64,000 nt of DNA from CAIWHR01 sp963781285 (GTDB taxonomy: Bacteria > Pseudomonadota > Gammaproteobacteria > Burkholderiales > Casimicrobiaceae): assembly GCA_963781285.1 (NCBI GenBank), contig CAWAFI010000023.1:151643-215642 (forward strand), given 5' to 3'. A program made the translations under genes and the position numbers. Each line of letters starts with the position of its first letter. The stretch's first letter is position 1. The notes beneath the pieces are model-generated. The model saw nothing but the letters and a program-made list of their open reading frames with translations. It was not told where the DNA came from and made no database searches. Shown one piece after another: positions 10,136-19,532 of this stretch.

Positions 10136-10540
10136 TCATGCCGCCGCGGCGCGATTGACGTGCGTGGCGACGGCCTTCAGCAGGCTTTCCTTGGTGAACG
10201 GCTTGGTCAGGTATTGGTCGGAACCCACCATCCGCCCGCGGGCACGATCGAACAGGCCATCCTTGGACGACAACATGATCACGGGCGTGCCGTTGAACCT
10301 CGAGTTCTTCTTGATGAGTGCGCAGGTCTGGTAGCCGTCGAGCCTCGGCATCATGATGTCGACGAATATCAGATCGGGCTGGTGATCGGCGATCTTCGCC
10401 AGCGCGTCGAAGCCATCCTCCGCGAGGATGACCGTGCAGCCCGCCTGCAGCAGGAATATCTCCGCGCTGCGACGGATGGTGTTCGAGTCGTCGATGACCA
10501 TTACCTTGACGCCCGACAGCGTATTCTGCTCCGCCAACAT
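10136..10540 (-). CDS. pilG: PilG, single-domain response regulator
   Basis: This 134-residue receiver starts MLAEQNTLSGVKVMVIDDSN, with the phosphoacceptor in DLIFVDIMMPRLDG, Ser in VIMLSSKDGLF and Lys in YLTKPFTKE. The ATG at 10540 is chosen because a good ribosome site (GGGAG) lies just upstream; the longer open frame to 10744 has no receiver-like sequence. It is the first gene of the pilG-pilH-pilI-pilJ-chpA operon, and in the family PilG promotes pilus extension. The promoter should lie in the 288-bp gap to ilvA (10541-10828), where no convincing consensus was seen. Confidence 0.93.
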   Translation of the reverse strand: MLAEQNTLSGVKVMVIDDSNTIRRSAEIFLLQAGCTVILAEDGFDALAKIADHQPDLIFVDIMMPRLDGYQTCALIKKNSRFNGTPVIMLSSKDGLFDRARGRMVGSDQYLTKPFTKESLLKAVATHVNRAAAA

Positions 10541-10828
10541 AATCTCCCTCGGCCGCGCCCCGTTCCGCCGGATGCCCGAATGGGCGTCGCGACCCTGCCG
10601 GGGCAAGTTTGCCATGGTGCAAGCCAACTGCCTAGAGCATAAACCTTGCCGGAATAGGCATTGGCGACGGATTGGCACCGTTTTGCAACACCGGAGCAAG
10701 TTTTCGGGCCGGCGCCTGCCGCTGGACGGCATTCCCTGCCCCATGACGTCGGCTGGTGGAGACTGCCCCTCCCGGGGCCGGCCAAGAAACGGGGTGGCCG
10801 CGTCGAAGGCGGCCCCTGGCCGCGGGCC

Positions 10829-12343
10829 TCAGCGGCCGAGGAACATCCGGTAGGCGGGGTTCGCGGATTCGTCCAGGTAGTCGTACCCGAGCCGATCGAG
10901 GAATTTGCGAAATTCCCCCTTGTCGGACGGCGGAACCTGCATGCCGACGAGGACGCGGCCATAATCTGCGCCGTGATTGCGATAGTGGAACAGGCTGATG
11001 TTCCAGCCGCGGCTCATGCTGTTCAGGAATTGCATCAGCGCGCCCGGTCGCTCGGGAAATTCGAACCGGTAGAGGATCTCGTTTTTCGCCGCCGGCGCGT
11101 GACCTCCCACCAGGTGGCGCACGTGCAGCTTGGCCATTTCGTTGTCGCTGAGGTCGAGTGTTTCGATCCTGCGCCGCCGCAGCTCCGCGAGCAGGTGGTC
11201 GCTCTCGCGCCGGTTGGCGACCTCGATCCCGACGAACAGGTGGGCGATCCGCGCGTCGGCGTAGCGGTAATTGAACTCGGTGATCGAGCGCTTGCCGAGC
11301 AGCCGACAGAACTCGCGGAAGCTTCCCGGGCGCTCGGGAATCGTCACGGCGAGGATCGCTTCGCGCTTTTCGCCCAGCTCCGCCCGCTCCGCGACGAACC
11401 GCAACCGGTCGAAGTTCATGTTGGCGCCGCAGGCGATCGCCACATACGTGCGGTCCTTCGTCCGGTGCCGCTCGACCCATGCCTTGACGCCGGCGATCGC
11501 GAGCGCGCCCGCCGGCTCGAGTATCGAACGTGTGTCCTCGAAGACGTCCTTCAGTGCCGCGCAGGTGGCGTCGGTGTCGACCAGCACCATTTCGTCAACC
11601 AGCGCGCGCGCGATCCGGAACGTCTCCGCGCCGACCTGCTTCACCGCCACACCGTCGGCGAAAAGCCCGACATGCGCCAGCTTCACGCGGCGGCCGGCCG
11701 CGAGCGAGCGGGTCATCGCATCCGAATCGACGGGCTGGACGCCGATCACCTTGACCTCCGGCCGCACGCGCTTCACATACGACGCGATGCCGGCGATGAG
11801 ACCGCCGCCGCCGACGGCCACGAAGATCGCGTCGATCGGTCCCTGGCACTGGCGCAGGATCTCCATGCCGATCGTGCCCTGCCCCGCGATCACGTCCGGA
11901 TCGTCGTACGGGTGGACGAACGTCGCGCGAGTCTCCTTCTGCAAGTCGAGCGCGCGCGCGTAGGCGTCGCTGTACGAATCGCCGTGCAGCACGACCTTCG
12001 CACCGCGCGCCTCGACCGCGGCGATCTTGATGTGCGGGGTTGTCACCGGCATCACGATGGTCGCCTTGCAGCCGAGCTTCTGCGCGGCGAGCGCGACACC
12101 CTGCGCGTGATTGCCCGCCGACGCGGCGATGACGCCGCGTGCGCGCTCGGCGACGGTAAGGTGCGCCATCCGGTTATAGGCCCCGCGCAGCTTGAACGAG
12201 AAAACCGGCTGTTGGTCCTCGCGCTTCAGCAGAACACGATTCGCAAGCCGCCGCGACAGCGTCGGTGCGAGCTCGAGTGGCGATTCGATCGCGACGTCGT
12301 AGACCTTTGCGTTCAGGATCTTCTGCAGATAGTCGATGGGCAT
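10829..12343 (-). CDS. ilvA: Biosynthetic threonine ammonia-lyase (threonine deaminase)
   Basis: The 504-residue PLP enzyme converts threonine to 2-oxobutanoate, the first step towards isoleucine. The PLP lysine is Lys51 in FSFKLRGAYN, the phosphate-holding Gly loop is VGGGGLIAG, and AASAGNHAQGVALAA is the family's substrate loop. The last 180 residues hold two ACT-like regulatory modules (RPGSFREFCRLLG and RPGALMQFLNSMS), so the enzyme should be feedback-inhibited by isoleucine, unlike catabolic TdcB. The start at 12343 (MPIDYLQKIL) was chosen because the family begins there; upstream in-frame sequence is low-complexity and unrelated. Confidence 0.95.
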   Translation of the reverse strand: MPIDYLQKILNAKVYDVAIESPLELAPTLSRRLANRVLLKREDQQPVFSFKLRGAYNRMAHLTVAERARGVIAASAGNHAQGVALAAQKLGCKATIVMPVTTPHIKIAAVEARGAKVVLHGDSYSDAYARALDLQKETRATFVHPYDDPDVIAGQGTIGMEILRQCQGPIDAIFVAVGGGGLIAGIASYVKRVRPEVKVIGVQPVDSDAMTRSLAAGRRVKLAHVGLFADGVAVKQVGAETFRIARALVDEMVLVDTDATCAALKDVFEDTRSILEPAGALAIAGVKAWVERHRTKDRTYVAIACGANMNFDRLRFVAERAELGEKREAILAVTIPERPGSFREFCRLLGKRSITEFNYRYADARIAHLFVGIEVANRRESDHLLAELRRRRIETLDLSDNEMAKLHVRHLVGGHAPAAKNEILYRFEFPERPGALMQFLNSMSRGWNISLFHYRNHGADYGRVLVGMQVPPSDKGEFRKFLDRLGYDYLDESANPAYRMFLGR

Positions 12344-12481
12344 GGAGAGAAGCGGCGGCGCAGGATGTGAATGCCGTGTGCGAGCGTAGCAGGAAAGCCG
12401 CGGTGGCGGAAACGCTCCGGAGAATCCCTCACGACTCGCGCCGTGTCCGCTGCCGGTCCTTTCTGATACGCTCCACGCGCC

Positions 12482-13978
12482 ATGCAGCGCCCCGCTCCCG
12501 CCGCCCGTACCCTCGCCGTCGTCGACATGGGCTCGAACAGCTTCCGGCTGGAGCTGGGGCGCGTCGAGGGCGACCAGATCTACCGGCTCGATACGTGGCG
12601 CGAAACCCTGCGCATCGGTGCCGGCATCGACGCGAAGGGGCGACTCACGCCGGAGGCGCGACACGCGGCGCTCGCCTGCCTCGCGCGCTTCGCCGAGCGG
12701 ATTCGCGGCCTCCATCCGTCGGCGGTGCGCGCGGTGGCCACCAACACGTTTCGCGTAGCTGCCAATGCTGCAACCTTCCTACCGCAGGCCGAGCGGGCGC
12801 TCGGCTTCCCGATCGACGTCATCACGGGCCACGAGGAAGCGCGGCTCATCTACAACGGCGTCGCCCACGTACTTCCCGTCGCGAGTGAGCCGAGGCTTGT
12901 CGTCGACATCGGTGGCGGCTCGACCGAGTTCATCATCGGCCGCGGCCTCGAGCCCGAGCGGCTCGAATCGCTGAAGATCGGTTGTGTGGGTCTAACGCAG
13001 CAATTCTTCGCCGACGGCCGGCTCACTGCAACGGCCTTCGCAGGAGCCGACACGGTGGCTCGCACCGAGATCGAGGCGATCGGGCGGGAATTCCATCGCG
13101 ATCACTGGCGCGAGGCGTATGCATCGTCCGGCACCGCGCTGGCGCTGGCCGAGATTCTGGAGCAGAACGGACTTTCCGCGGCGGGCATTACGCGCGAGGG
13201 CCTCGCGCGCCTGCGCAAGCGGATGGTCGGTGCGGGGCACATCAGACGGCTCCAACTCGCAGCGTTGAAACCGGAGCGCGCGCCCGTGCTCGCAGCCGGA
13301 CTCGCGATCATGGCCGCAGCGCTCGTCGAGCTCGACATCGAACGCATCAATCCGGTCGGCGGCGCGCTGCGCCTCGGCGTGCTCTATGACCTCCTCGGCC
13401 GCACCGTACGCCGCGACATCCGCGTGGCGACAATCGAGCAGTTCATCGCCCGCTATCGGATCGACCGCGAGCACGCAACGCGGGTCGCGGCCATGGTCGC
13501 TGCACTCTACCGGAAGGCGGTCCCGCGGCCAGATCCGCTGGCGGCTCAGCGCCTCGAATGGGCGGCGCAGCTGCACGAAACGGGATTCTCCGTGTCGCAC
13601 ATCGGATTCCACAAGCATGGCGCGTATATTCTGCGCAACGCCGACATGCCCGGATTTTCGGCGCGTGACCAGCAGGAAATGTCATGCCTAGTGCTGGGCT
13701 GCCGCGGCGGACTGTCGAAGATGACCCCACTGCTGCGCGACGCCGCATTCCGCGCACAACTGCTCACGTTGCGCCTCGCCGTGCTGTTCCATCACGCACG
13801 GCGACCGATCGACCGACCGCGCATTGCCCTCGCGGTACGCCCGCGTATTCGCGTCGGGGTCGCGGCGCGCTGGCTGAAGGCGCACCCGCTGACCGCGCAC
13901 CTGCTGTCCCAGGAGAAGGACGAATGGGCGGGGCAGGGATTCGCCTGGCAGACTGGCCGGCAACGTTCCGTGTCGTAA
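12482..13978 (+). CDS. ppx: Ppx/GppA family exopolyphosphatase or pppGpp phosphatase
   Basis: The 498-residue protein has the actin-like ASKHA phosphate motifs DMGSNSFRLE near residue 16 and VVDIGGGSTEFI near 140, and an HD-like helical C-terminal domain after about residue 310. Members remove terminal phosphates from polyphosphate or convert pppGpp to ppGpp; the motifs do not decide which. The gene starts 138 bp from the divergent ilvA start. It is followed 83 bp on by a PhoU-like gene, and ppk lies 6 kb away, so polyphosphate turnover is the likelier role. Confidence 0.9.
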   Translation: MQRPAPAARTLAVVDMGSNSFRLELGRVEGDQIYRLDTWRETLRIGAGIDAKGRLTPEARHAALACLARFAERIRGLHPSAVRAVATNTFRVAANAATFLPQAERALGFPIDVITGHEEARLIYNGVAHVLPVASEPRLVVDIGGGSTEFIIGRGLEPERLESLKIGCVGLTQQFFADGRLTATAFAGADTVARTEIEAIGREFHRDHWREAYASSGTALALAEILEQNGLSAAGITREGLARLRKRMVGAGHIRRLQLAALKPERAPVLAAGLAIMAAALVELDIERINPVGGALRLGVLYDLLGRTVRRDIRVATIEQFIARYRIDREHATRVAAMVAALYRKAVPRPDPLAAQRLEWAAQLHETGFSVSHIGFHKHGAYILRNADMPGFSARDQQEMSCLVLGCRGGLSKMTPLLRDAAFRAQLLTLRLAVLFHHARRPIDRPRIALAVRPRIRVGVAARWLKAHPLTAHLLSQEKDEWAGQGFAWQTGRQRSVS

Positions 13979-14061
13979 CAAAACGGGAACAATTGCCCGG
14001 TATCCTCGATGGGTTTCGACCGCAGCCGGCCCGAATGGGGCACGCCGGTCAGCGCCCATCC

Positions 14062-15999
14062 ATGACCGAGAAGATTCACATTGTCGACGCGCTGGGCGAG
14101 CGCGCGCTGCTGAGGCCCACGCAGGTCAACGCGGCGCTCGCCGCCAACGACCGTGCGAAGTACTTCTTCACGCTGCTGCAGACTGCGCGCCTCCACGCCG
14201 ACCGACCTTCGCTCCCCCCGCCCGACCTGCGTGCGGAACGCATCGCCAGCGGCGTCGCCGATACCGCTTTCGACGATGCCATTGCCGCAGCAACTCGAAA
14301 GGACAGTGGTGTCTGCGTGATTCCCGGCGCGGACCGCATCGTGCACGCATTGCTCGACGCCGTGAACACGATGCTGCTGCCGCTCGAGTTGGAGCCTGGC
14401 GGAGAGGCGATGGCGGCACGGTTTGCGGCGCTCGCGGGTCCGTTCGCGGGCTTTTCCGGCGACGTGATCGGCGATGAATCCGTCGATCGCATGACCTCCG
14501 CCGAGCGCACGCACGCCGACAGCCTGCACCTGCTGGTCATGGACGCGCACAAGGCGCTCAACCGCCTGCAGGCGGCGCTTGCGACGGAAGCGATCGATGG
14601 CGCTGCTGCCTACGGCCTCGCCCCGGCCGATCGGCCGCGGGTGAAGGCATTCATGCGCGGCGTACAGCGCACGGCGCCGCTAAAGTTCGACCATCCCGGG
14701 CTCGCCACCACGGCGACGCGAAGCGGCGCGCGGCTGATCCTGCAGAACGACATCGGCACCACCGATGCCCACGTACTGGTCGTCCACGTCGACGACGCCA
14801 TCGTCACCGTCACATACACCGACGTCCACCTGCAGCGGCTTCTGTTCTTCCAGAGCCTGTTCGATGGCCACGGCATCGCGTGGGAGGACACGCGATCGCG
14901 CAAGGACGCCGAGTTCGCGGACGGTGTCTACCACGTCGGCCTCGGTCGCTATGCGGCGCCGTCCGGCGCGGAGCTCAAGGCGTTCCTGGAATTCCTCGGG
15001 TCGAGGCTCGTGTTCCTGATCGACTGGAACAAGGCGCGCAAGCGGCTGCGCAACTTCGTGCCCAACGAGGAGGCGATCGGTCTGCTCAAGTGGGCGGCCG
15101 ACGCCGACTTTGGGCACATGGCTTTTCTCAAGGCCGGCGGCGACCAGCTCGTGTTCGACGCGCTCGAGTTCGCCGCGAAGGACCAGTACCGGATCGGCGA
15201 GGCCCTGCACGAAATGCTCGGCTTGCGCGAGACCCGTGACTACCTGCGCTTTGTGCTGCGAACCTGCGCCGAGCTGCTGCTGCAGGGCGAGCCGGATTTC
15301 CACGTCCAAGATGCGGTGCGTGCCGAGTTGTTCGGCCACTTCCGCACCGGGCGGCAGAGTCTGTTCGACATCGCGGCGCTGCACGCCGCGTACATCGTCG
15401 AGATCGCCAGCGGTGTCCGCGGCGCGCTGCTCGCGGGGCGCCTGCCGGCAGATCCGGATGAACGGGTACGCGTGGCGAAGCGCGCAAAGGACTGGGAGCG
15501 GCAGGCCGACGAGCTCGTCAACAAGGCACGCGACTCCGCGCGCCATGCCGTTACCGGCGAGTTCTTCCGGACGCTGGTCGAGGCGGCCGACGACGCCGCG
15601 GACGACCTCGAGGAGGCGGCGTTCCATTTGACGATGTTGGGCCTTTCCCCCCGCGACCGAACGCTGATGCAACCGCTCGAACGCCTGGGCGAGCTGCTCG
15701 TCCAGAGCTCGCAGGAATATGTGAAGGCGCTGGAGACCGCGCGCCACGTGCGGCGCGGCGGTGCACGCGAGGACATGCAGGATTTTCTCGAGGCGATCTA
15801 CCGAATCGTCGCGCTGGAGCAGCGCACCGACGAAGCCGAGCGGGTTGTCGAAGCGTCGGTCGCTTCGAACTCGCCGGATTTCCGCACGCTCTACGTGCTC
15901 GCCGAAACGGCGAAGAACCTCGAACAGGCGGCGGACGGGATCATGCACTGCGGATTGCAGCTGCGCGATCATGTGCTCGGTGAAGTGATGGCGGCATGA
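14062..15999 (+). CDS. Large protein with C-terminal PhoU-like (DUF47) domain
   Basis: The product is 645 residues. Its last 200 residues (about 440-640) are all-helical with the acidic repeats EAADDAADDLEEAAFHL and VALEQRTDEAERVVEASV, typical of DUF47/PhoU-like helical bundles that bind metal clusters and serve phosphate transport. The first 430 residues were not recognised. They look globular, with no signal peptide or membrane helix. Standard DUF47 proteins are about 210 residues and sit beside a Pit phosphate transporter; this one is three times longer and has no transporter nearby. The ATG at 14062 begins MTEKIHIVDALGERALLRPT. Its stop overlaps the start of the half-PPDK gene by 4 bp, so the two are translationally coupled. 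Confidence 0.75.
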   Translation: MTEKIHIVDALGERALLRPTQVNAALAANDRAKYFFTLLQTARLHADRPSLPPPDLRAERIASGVADTAFDDAIAAATRKDSGVCVIPGADRIVHALLDAVNTMLLPLELEPGGEAMAARFAALAGPFAGFSGDVIGDESVDRMTSAERTHADSLHLLVMDAHKALNRLQAALATEAIDGAAAYGLAPADRPRVKAFMRGVQRTAPLKFDHPGLATTATRSGARLILQNDIGTTDAHVLVVHVDDAIVTVTYTDVHLQRLLFFQSLFDGHGIAWEDTRSRKDAEFADGVYHVGLGRYAAPSGAELKAFLEFLGSRLVFLIDWNKARKRLRNFVPNEEAIGLLKWAADADFGHMAFLKAGGDQLVFDALEFAAKDQYRIGEALHEMLGLRETRDYLRFVLRTCAELLLQGEPDFHVQDAVRAELFGHFRTGRQSLFDIAALHAAYIVEIASGVRGALLAGRLPADPDERVRVAKRAKDWERQADELVNKARDSARHAVTGEFFRTLVEAADDAADDLEEAAFHLTMLGLSPRDRTLMQPLERLGELLVQSSQEYVKALETARHVRRGGAREDMQDFLEAIYRIVALEQRTDEAERVVEASVASNSPDFRTLYVLAETAKNLEQAADGIMHCGLQLRDHVLGEVMAA

Positions 16000-17639
16000 A
16001 CGATCGCCTGCGCGACGACACGATGGCGATGCCGGCGATGACCGATGAATTCGCGACGATCGGCTACGGAACCGGCGCACAGGTGGCGCTCGACCCGGCG
16101 CGTCTGGGCTTCAAGGCCTGCAACCTGCTGCGGATGGCGCGGCTCGGCCTGCCGGTGCCGCAGGCGTTCGTGATCGGCACGGAGGCTTGCCGCGCCTACT
16201 TCGCGGAAGGCGGGCGCCTGCCGCGTGCGCTGCGCGACGGGATTGCCGCGCAGGTCCACGCGCTCGAACGCGCCACCGGCCTCACGCTCGGTAGCGCCCG
16301 GCGCCCGCTGCTCGTGTCGATCCGTTCCGGGGCTTCGCTATCGATGCCCGGAATGATGGAGACAATCCTCGATGTCGGCTTGAACGAAACGAGCGTGCGG
16401 GGGCTCCTGCGTTACACCGGCAATCCCCGCCTCGTCTGGGACTCCTGGCGCCGGCTCGTGCAATCATTCGCCGAGACCGTTCACGGCTGTGCGCCGACTC
16501 CGTTCGAAGATCTGGTCCTGCGCGAGCTGGACCGGCAGGGACTTCCGCACGCGCGGGACCTCGACTTCGCCAGCCTCGAGCGCCTGGTCAGGGATTCGCT
16601 GCAGTTGTTCGAAAAGCTTACCGGACGCGTGTTTCCGCAGTCGCCGTCGGAACAGATCGAGGCTGCAATAGGCGTCGTCTTCGCGAGTTGGAACGGCGCC
16701 AAGGCACGCGAGTATCGGCGGTTGAACGGCATCGCCGACGACCTCGGCACGGCGGTAACGATGCAGCGCATGGTCTACGGCAACGCCGGCGGCACGTCGG
16801 GTGCCGGCGTTTCGTTCACGCGGAACCCGGCGACCGGCGAGCAGCGGATCTACACCGACTTCCTGTTCAACGCGCAAGGCGAGGATGTCGTTTCCGGGCG
16901 CAGCTGCGCAAACGACTCGGCATCGCTTGCCGCGGTATTGCCCGAGATCGACCGCGAAATCGCCCGCGTCGCGCAGGTGCTCGAGCGCGAGTTTGGCGAT
17001 GCCCAGGAATTCGAGTTCACCGTGCAGGATGGCAAGCTCTACTTGCTGCAGACCCGGACCGCCAAGCGCACACCGCTGGCCGCGTTGCGAATTGCGGTCG
17101 AGCAGGTGGCGCAGGGAACGCTTACCGAAGATGAAGCGCTGGAGCGCCTTGCCGTGGTGGACCTCGACGCCATCGAGGTCGCCCGGATCGAGAGCGGGTC
17201 GGGGGCAGCGCCCATCGCCAACGGCATCGCGGCAAGCGTCGGCGTTGCGACGGGAGCGGTTGCACTCGACCCGGAAACGGCCGCGCGCTTTGCTGCCGCC
17301 GGGCGTGCCGCCATCCTCGTCCGCCACGCGATCGCTACCGACGATATCGGCGGCATCGCCGCCGCCGCCGGGATCGTGACGGCCACCGGCGGACGCACGT
17401 CGCACGCCGCCGTCGTGGCGCGGCAGCTGGGCAAGGTGTGCGTCGTGGGCTGCGAGGGGCTGGCGGTGGACCTGCGGGCGCGTCGTTGCTCGTTCACGGA
17501 CGCGGCGTTCAGCGAGGGCGACACTCTCAGCGTCGCCGGTGACACCGGCGCGATCTACGCCGGCCCCGTGCATGTCGTGGTCGAGAAGCCGACGGTGCTG
17601 CTGGCCGAGGTCGGCCGGTGGCGAGAGCGAACGCGATAG
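15996..17639 (+). CDS. Half-PPDK: ATP-grasp plus phosphohistidine domain, no PEP/pyruvate barrel
   Basis: This 547-residue protein matches only the first two thirds of pyruvate phosphate dikinase. The nucleotide-binding domain has SMPGMMETILDVGLNETSV and GGTSGAGVSFTRNPATGE, both PPDK-type rather than PEP-synthase-type. The swivelling domain carries TGGRTSHAAVVARQLGK, with the catalytic His at residue 470. The roughly 350-residue TIM barrel that binds PEP/pyruvate is absent: the stop at 17637-17639 follows the swivel domain and the next gene is convergent. It should therefore still form a phosphohistidine from ATP but needs another acceptor. The upstream PhoU-like protein, with a 4-bp gene overlap, is the obvious candidate partner. 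This is inference; a substrate bound elsewhere is equally open. Confidence 0.8.
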   Translation: MNDRLRDDTMAMPAMTDEFATIGYGTGAQVALDPARLGFKACNLLRMARLGLPVPQAFVIGTEACRAYFAEGGRLPRALRDGIAAQVHALERATGLTLGSARRPLLVSIRSGASLSMPGMMETILDVGLNETSVRGLLRYTGNPRLVWDSWRRLVQSFAETVHGCAPTPFEDLVLRELDRQGLPHARDLDFASLERLVRDSLQLFEKLTGRVFPQSPSEQIEAAIGVVFASWNGAKAREYRRLNGIADDLGTAVTMQRMVYGNAGGTSGAGVSFTRNPATGEQRIYTDFLFNAQGEDVVSGRSCANDSASLAAVLPEIDREIARVAQVLEREFGDAQEFEFTVQDGKLYLLQTRTAKRTPLAALRIAVEQVAQGTLTEDEALERLAVVDLDAIEVARIESGSGAAPIANGIAASVGVATGAVALDPETAARFAAAGRAAILVRHAIATDDIGGIAAAAGIVTATGGRTSHAAVVARQLGKVCVVGCEGLAVDLRARRCSFTDAAFSEGDTLSVAGDTGAIYAGPVHVVVEKPTVLLAEVGRWRERTR

Positions 17640-17669
17640 CGCGTGCAGGCGACGCAAAGCTCGCGTCGG

Positions 17670-18545
17670 TCATGCCATCGCCGTTGGCGTAACCGCCCCC
17701 CGCTCCGGGACCATTGCCGCGCCAACGGCGTGCGTGGCAACGGCCGAAAGCACGCCGCAGGCTATCGCCAATGCACGCTCCTCGAGACCATGGCAAAGCA
17801 CTGAGTCGCCCCGAGGATCCACTTCGACGATCATCGTCCCTTCCGCAACACGCGCGCCGCGCGCCGATATCCCGCGCAGCACACCGGCGATCGGTGCCGC
17901 AATGAAACTATTGCCCACGGCTGCGACCTGCTCGCCCTCTCGAACGCGATCACCAATCCGCCGGCTGGTTGCGAAGCGGCCCGGATGCGGTGCGCATACG
18001 AAGCGTTCGCGGCCCGCGCCGCCAAGTAGCGGGATGTCGCCTGCGTCCGGCGACGTGGGGCCGTCCATGACGACGGCGCCGAGCCTCTCGCCGGACACGG
18101 ACTCGACCGCCAGATCCACACCGGAGCCGGCGACGAAGCCCGGGCCGATCCCGATCGTCAGCGCGCCGGCGGGCGCGCGCGGCTTCGGGCCCTCGCAATC
18201 GAAGCGCTTGCGCGTCCGGGCATCGATGATCGCGACGGGCGGCAGCGCGGCGGCGACGCCCGCCCACGACCACGTCGTGGCCGCAATCAGCCGTTCGCTG
18301 TGCAGCACGGCGGGAATGCTCTTCACGCTCGAACAGAATACGGCGGCCTCGCCGTCGAGCTCGGCGTTGCCGAGGTACCACGCATCGGTGAACGCCATCC
18401 CGCGGCGCGCCCAGGGCGGGTCGATGTCGTCGCAGACGACGATGGCGAAGCCGGCCCGATGCAGCAAGACCGCCACCGCCGAACCGACGTCATCCGCTCC
18501 GACAACGATCGCGACCCGGCGCGACCACGCGTCACTCGCTCGCAT
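17670..18545 (-). CDS. YqeB-like selenium-dependent molybdenum hydroxylase accessory protein
   Basis: The 291-residue protein has an N-terminal Rossmann-like start (VAIVVGADDVGSAVAVLLHR), a middle segment TIGIGPGFVAGSGVDLAVES typical of the YqeB/EF2563 family, and a C-terminal half resembling a biotinyl/lipoyl-like hammerhead (VREGEQVAAVGNSFIAAPIA, GARVAEGTMIVEVDP). Family members travel with selenium-dependent molybdenum hydroxylases, but none is encoded in this window. It is convergent with the half-PPDK gene, with a 30-bp gap. The name rests on recalled family resemblance only. Confidence 0.6.
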   Translation of the reverse strand: MRASDAWSRRVAIVVGADDVGSAVAVLLHRAGFAIVVCDDIDPPWARRGMAFTDAWYLGNAELDGEAAVFCSSVKSIPAVLHSERLIAATTWSWAGVAAALPPVAIIDARTRKRFDCEGPKPRAPAGALTIGIGPGFVAGSGVDLAVESVSGERLGAVVMDGPTSPDAGDIPLLGGAGRERFVCAPHPGRFATSRRIGDRVREGEQVAAVGNSFIAAPIAGVLRGISARGARVAEGTMIVEVDPRGDSVLCHGLEERALAIACGVLSAVATHAVGAAMVPERGAVTPTAMA

Positions 18546-18707
18546 GGTGTCACCCGAAGAATGACGGGCCGCACTGGAAGGGGAGCGACCCGAGATGTTA
18601 CTTGTGCCCGGAGAGAATCTTCCGTCGCCGATGATCGCCGTGCGATATTGCCGGATGAAGACAGGTTCCGAAATCGCGCCGGTTCCCGGCGTGAAAGGCC
18701 GGCAGTT

Positions 18708-18938
18708 TCAGCGATGGCGCTGCGCGAGCGCGTCGCGCGTGCGGCGGCTCGCGAACAGGATCAGGTAATCAGTGATCCGGGCTCCCTCGCGAAGCCGCGC
18801 GAACTCGCCTTCGTAGATTTCCTTGACTTCGGCCACTGGCCGGGAGGTTTCCCGGGCCAGCGTTTCGATGACATTGATGCTGACTGCTTCCTGATCATCG
18901 TCGGTGTAGAGCCTGGCCACAGTGCTTCTCCGCTTCAT
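18708..18938 (-). CDS. DUF3562 family small protein
   Basis: This 76-residue soluble protein contains VIETLARETSRPVAEVKEIY and ARITDYLILFASRRTRDAL, the pattern of the DUF3562 family, whose function is unknown. The ATG at 18938 is preferred; GGAGA lies just upstream, though closer than ideal. A GTG at 18989 would add 17 residues without a ribosome site. It stands alone between the yqeB-like gene and a corA fragment. Confidence 0.65.
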   Translation of the reverse strand: MKRRSTVARLYTDDDQEAVSINVIETLARETSRPVAEVKEIYEGEFARLREGARITDYLILFASRRTRDALAQRHR

Positions 18939-19324
18939 GATCTCCGCGCACGCCACCGGATCGTTGATTGCCGATGGCGCCCCAGGCACGCGGCCCGTGA
19001 GGATCGCTCGCGCAAGCCCGTGCAGCGCTCATTTTACGGCAGCGTATCGCGCACAAAATTGTTTTTGCACGGAGTTTGATGTCATCTTCCCGTAACAAAC
19101 TTCGGCTGCCATGCAATTCAAGTACTTGTACTGGAATTCTCATACCGCGTCGCAGATGCGCCACACGACAGTCGTCGACCGCGCGACGGAAACGAAGAGG
19201 GCGCGGGCTTGCGTGCGGGTTCGTGTTCTCTCCGAACGCCGCAGGCAGGCCGATGGGTTCGCCGGAGGCACGCCGGATCCAGAATGGACCGGATCGAGGA
19301 CAACCTGCTCGCCGACCGTCTCGC
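18939..19324. other. Gene-free stretch before the corA fragment
   Basis: No open frame here has a recognisable product. The part around 19040-19140 is more AT-rich than its surroundings and contains the 10-bp palindrome CAAGTACTTG at 19119-19128. It may hold the promoter of the DUF3562 gene or eroded sequence from the lost front of corA. Confidence 0.5.
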
Positions 19325-19504
19325 CTGCTCACGGTTTTCACGGTGCTCGCGCTGCCGATCAACATCATCGCCGGACTGTTCGGGATGAACGTCGGCGGTA
19401 TTCCACTGAGTCAGGACGAGCGCGGATTCTGGACCATTGTCGGCATCGTCTCGGCGTTCACAGTGCCCGCGCTCTGGGTCGTGCTGCGCCGGCGCCGCAA
19501 TTAG
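19325..19504 (+). pseudogene. corA: 3' remnant of a CorA-family magnesium transporter
   Basis: The last 60 codons of this open frame read as the end of a CorA/ZntB channel: the first membrane helix with LLTVFTVLALPINIIAGLFG, the signature GMN in FGMNVGGIPLSQ, then a second helix FWTIVGIVSAFTVPALWVVL and the basic tail RRRRN. The large cytoplasmic domain of about 250 residues that normally precedes is missing; upstream in-frame sequence is Arg-rich and unrelated. A fragment of two helices cannot form the usual channel funnel, so this is read as a 5'-truncated pseudogene. Confidence 0.8.
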
Positions 19505-19532
19505 GGCCCAGGCGCCCGGCCTCTATCGCCGG

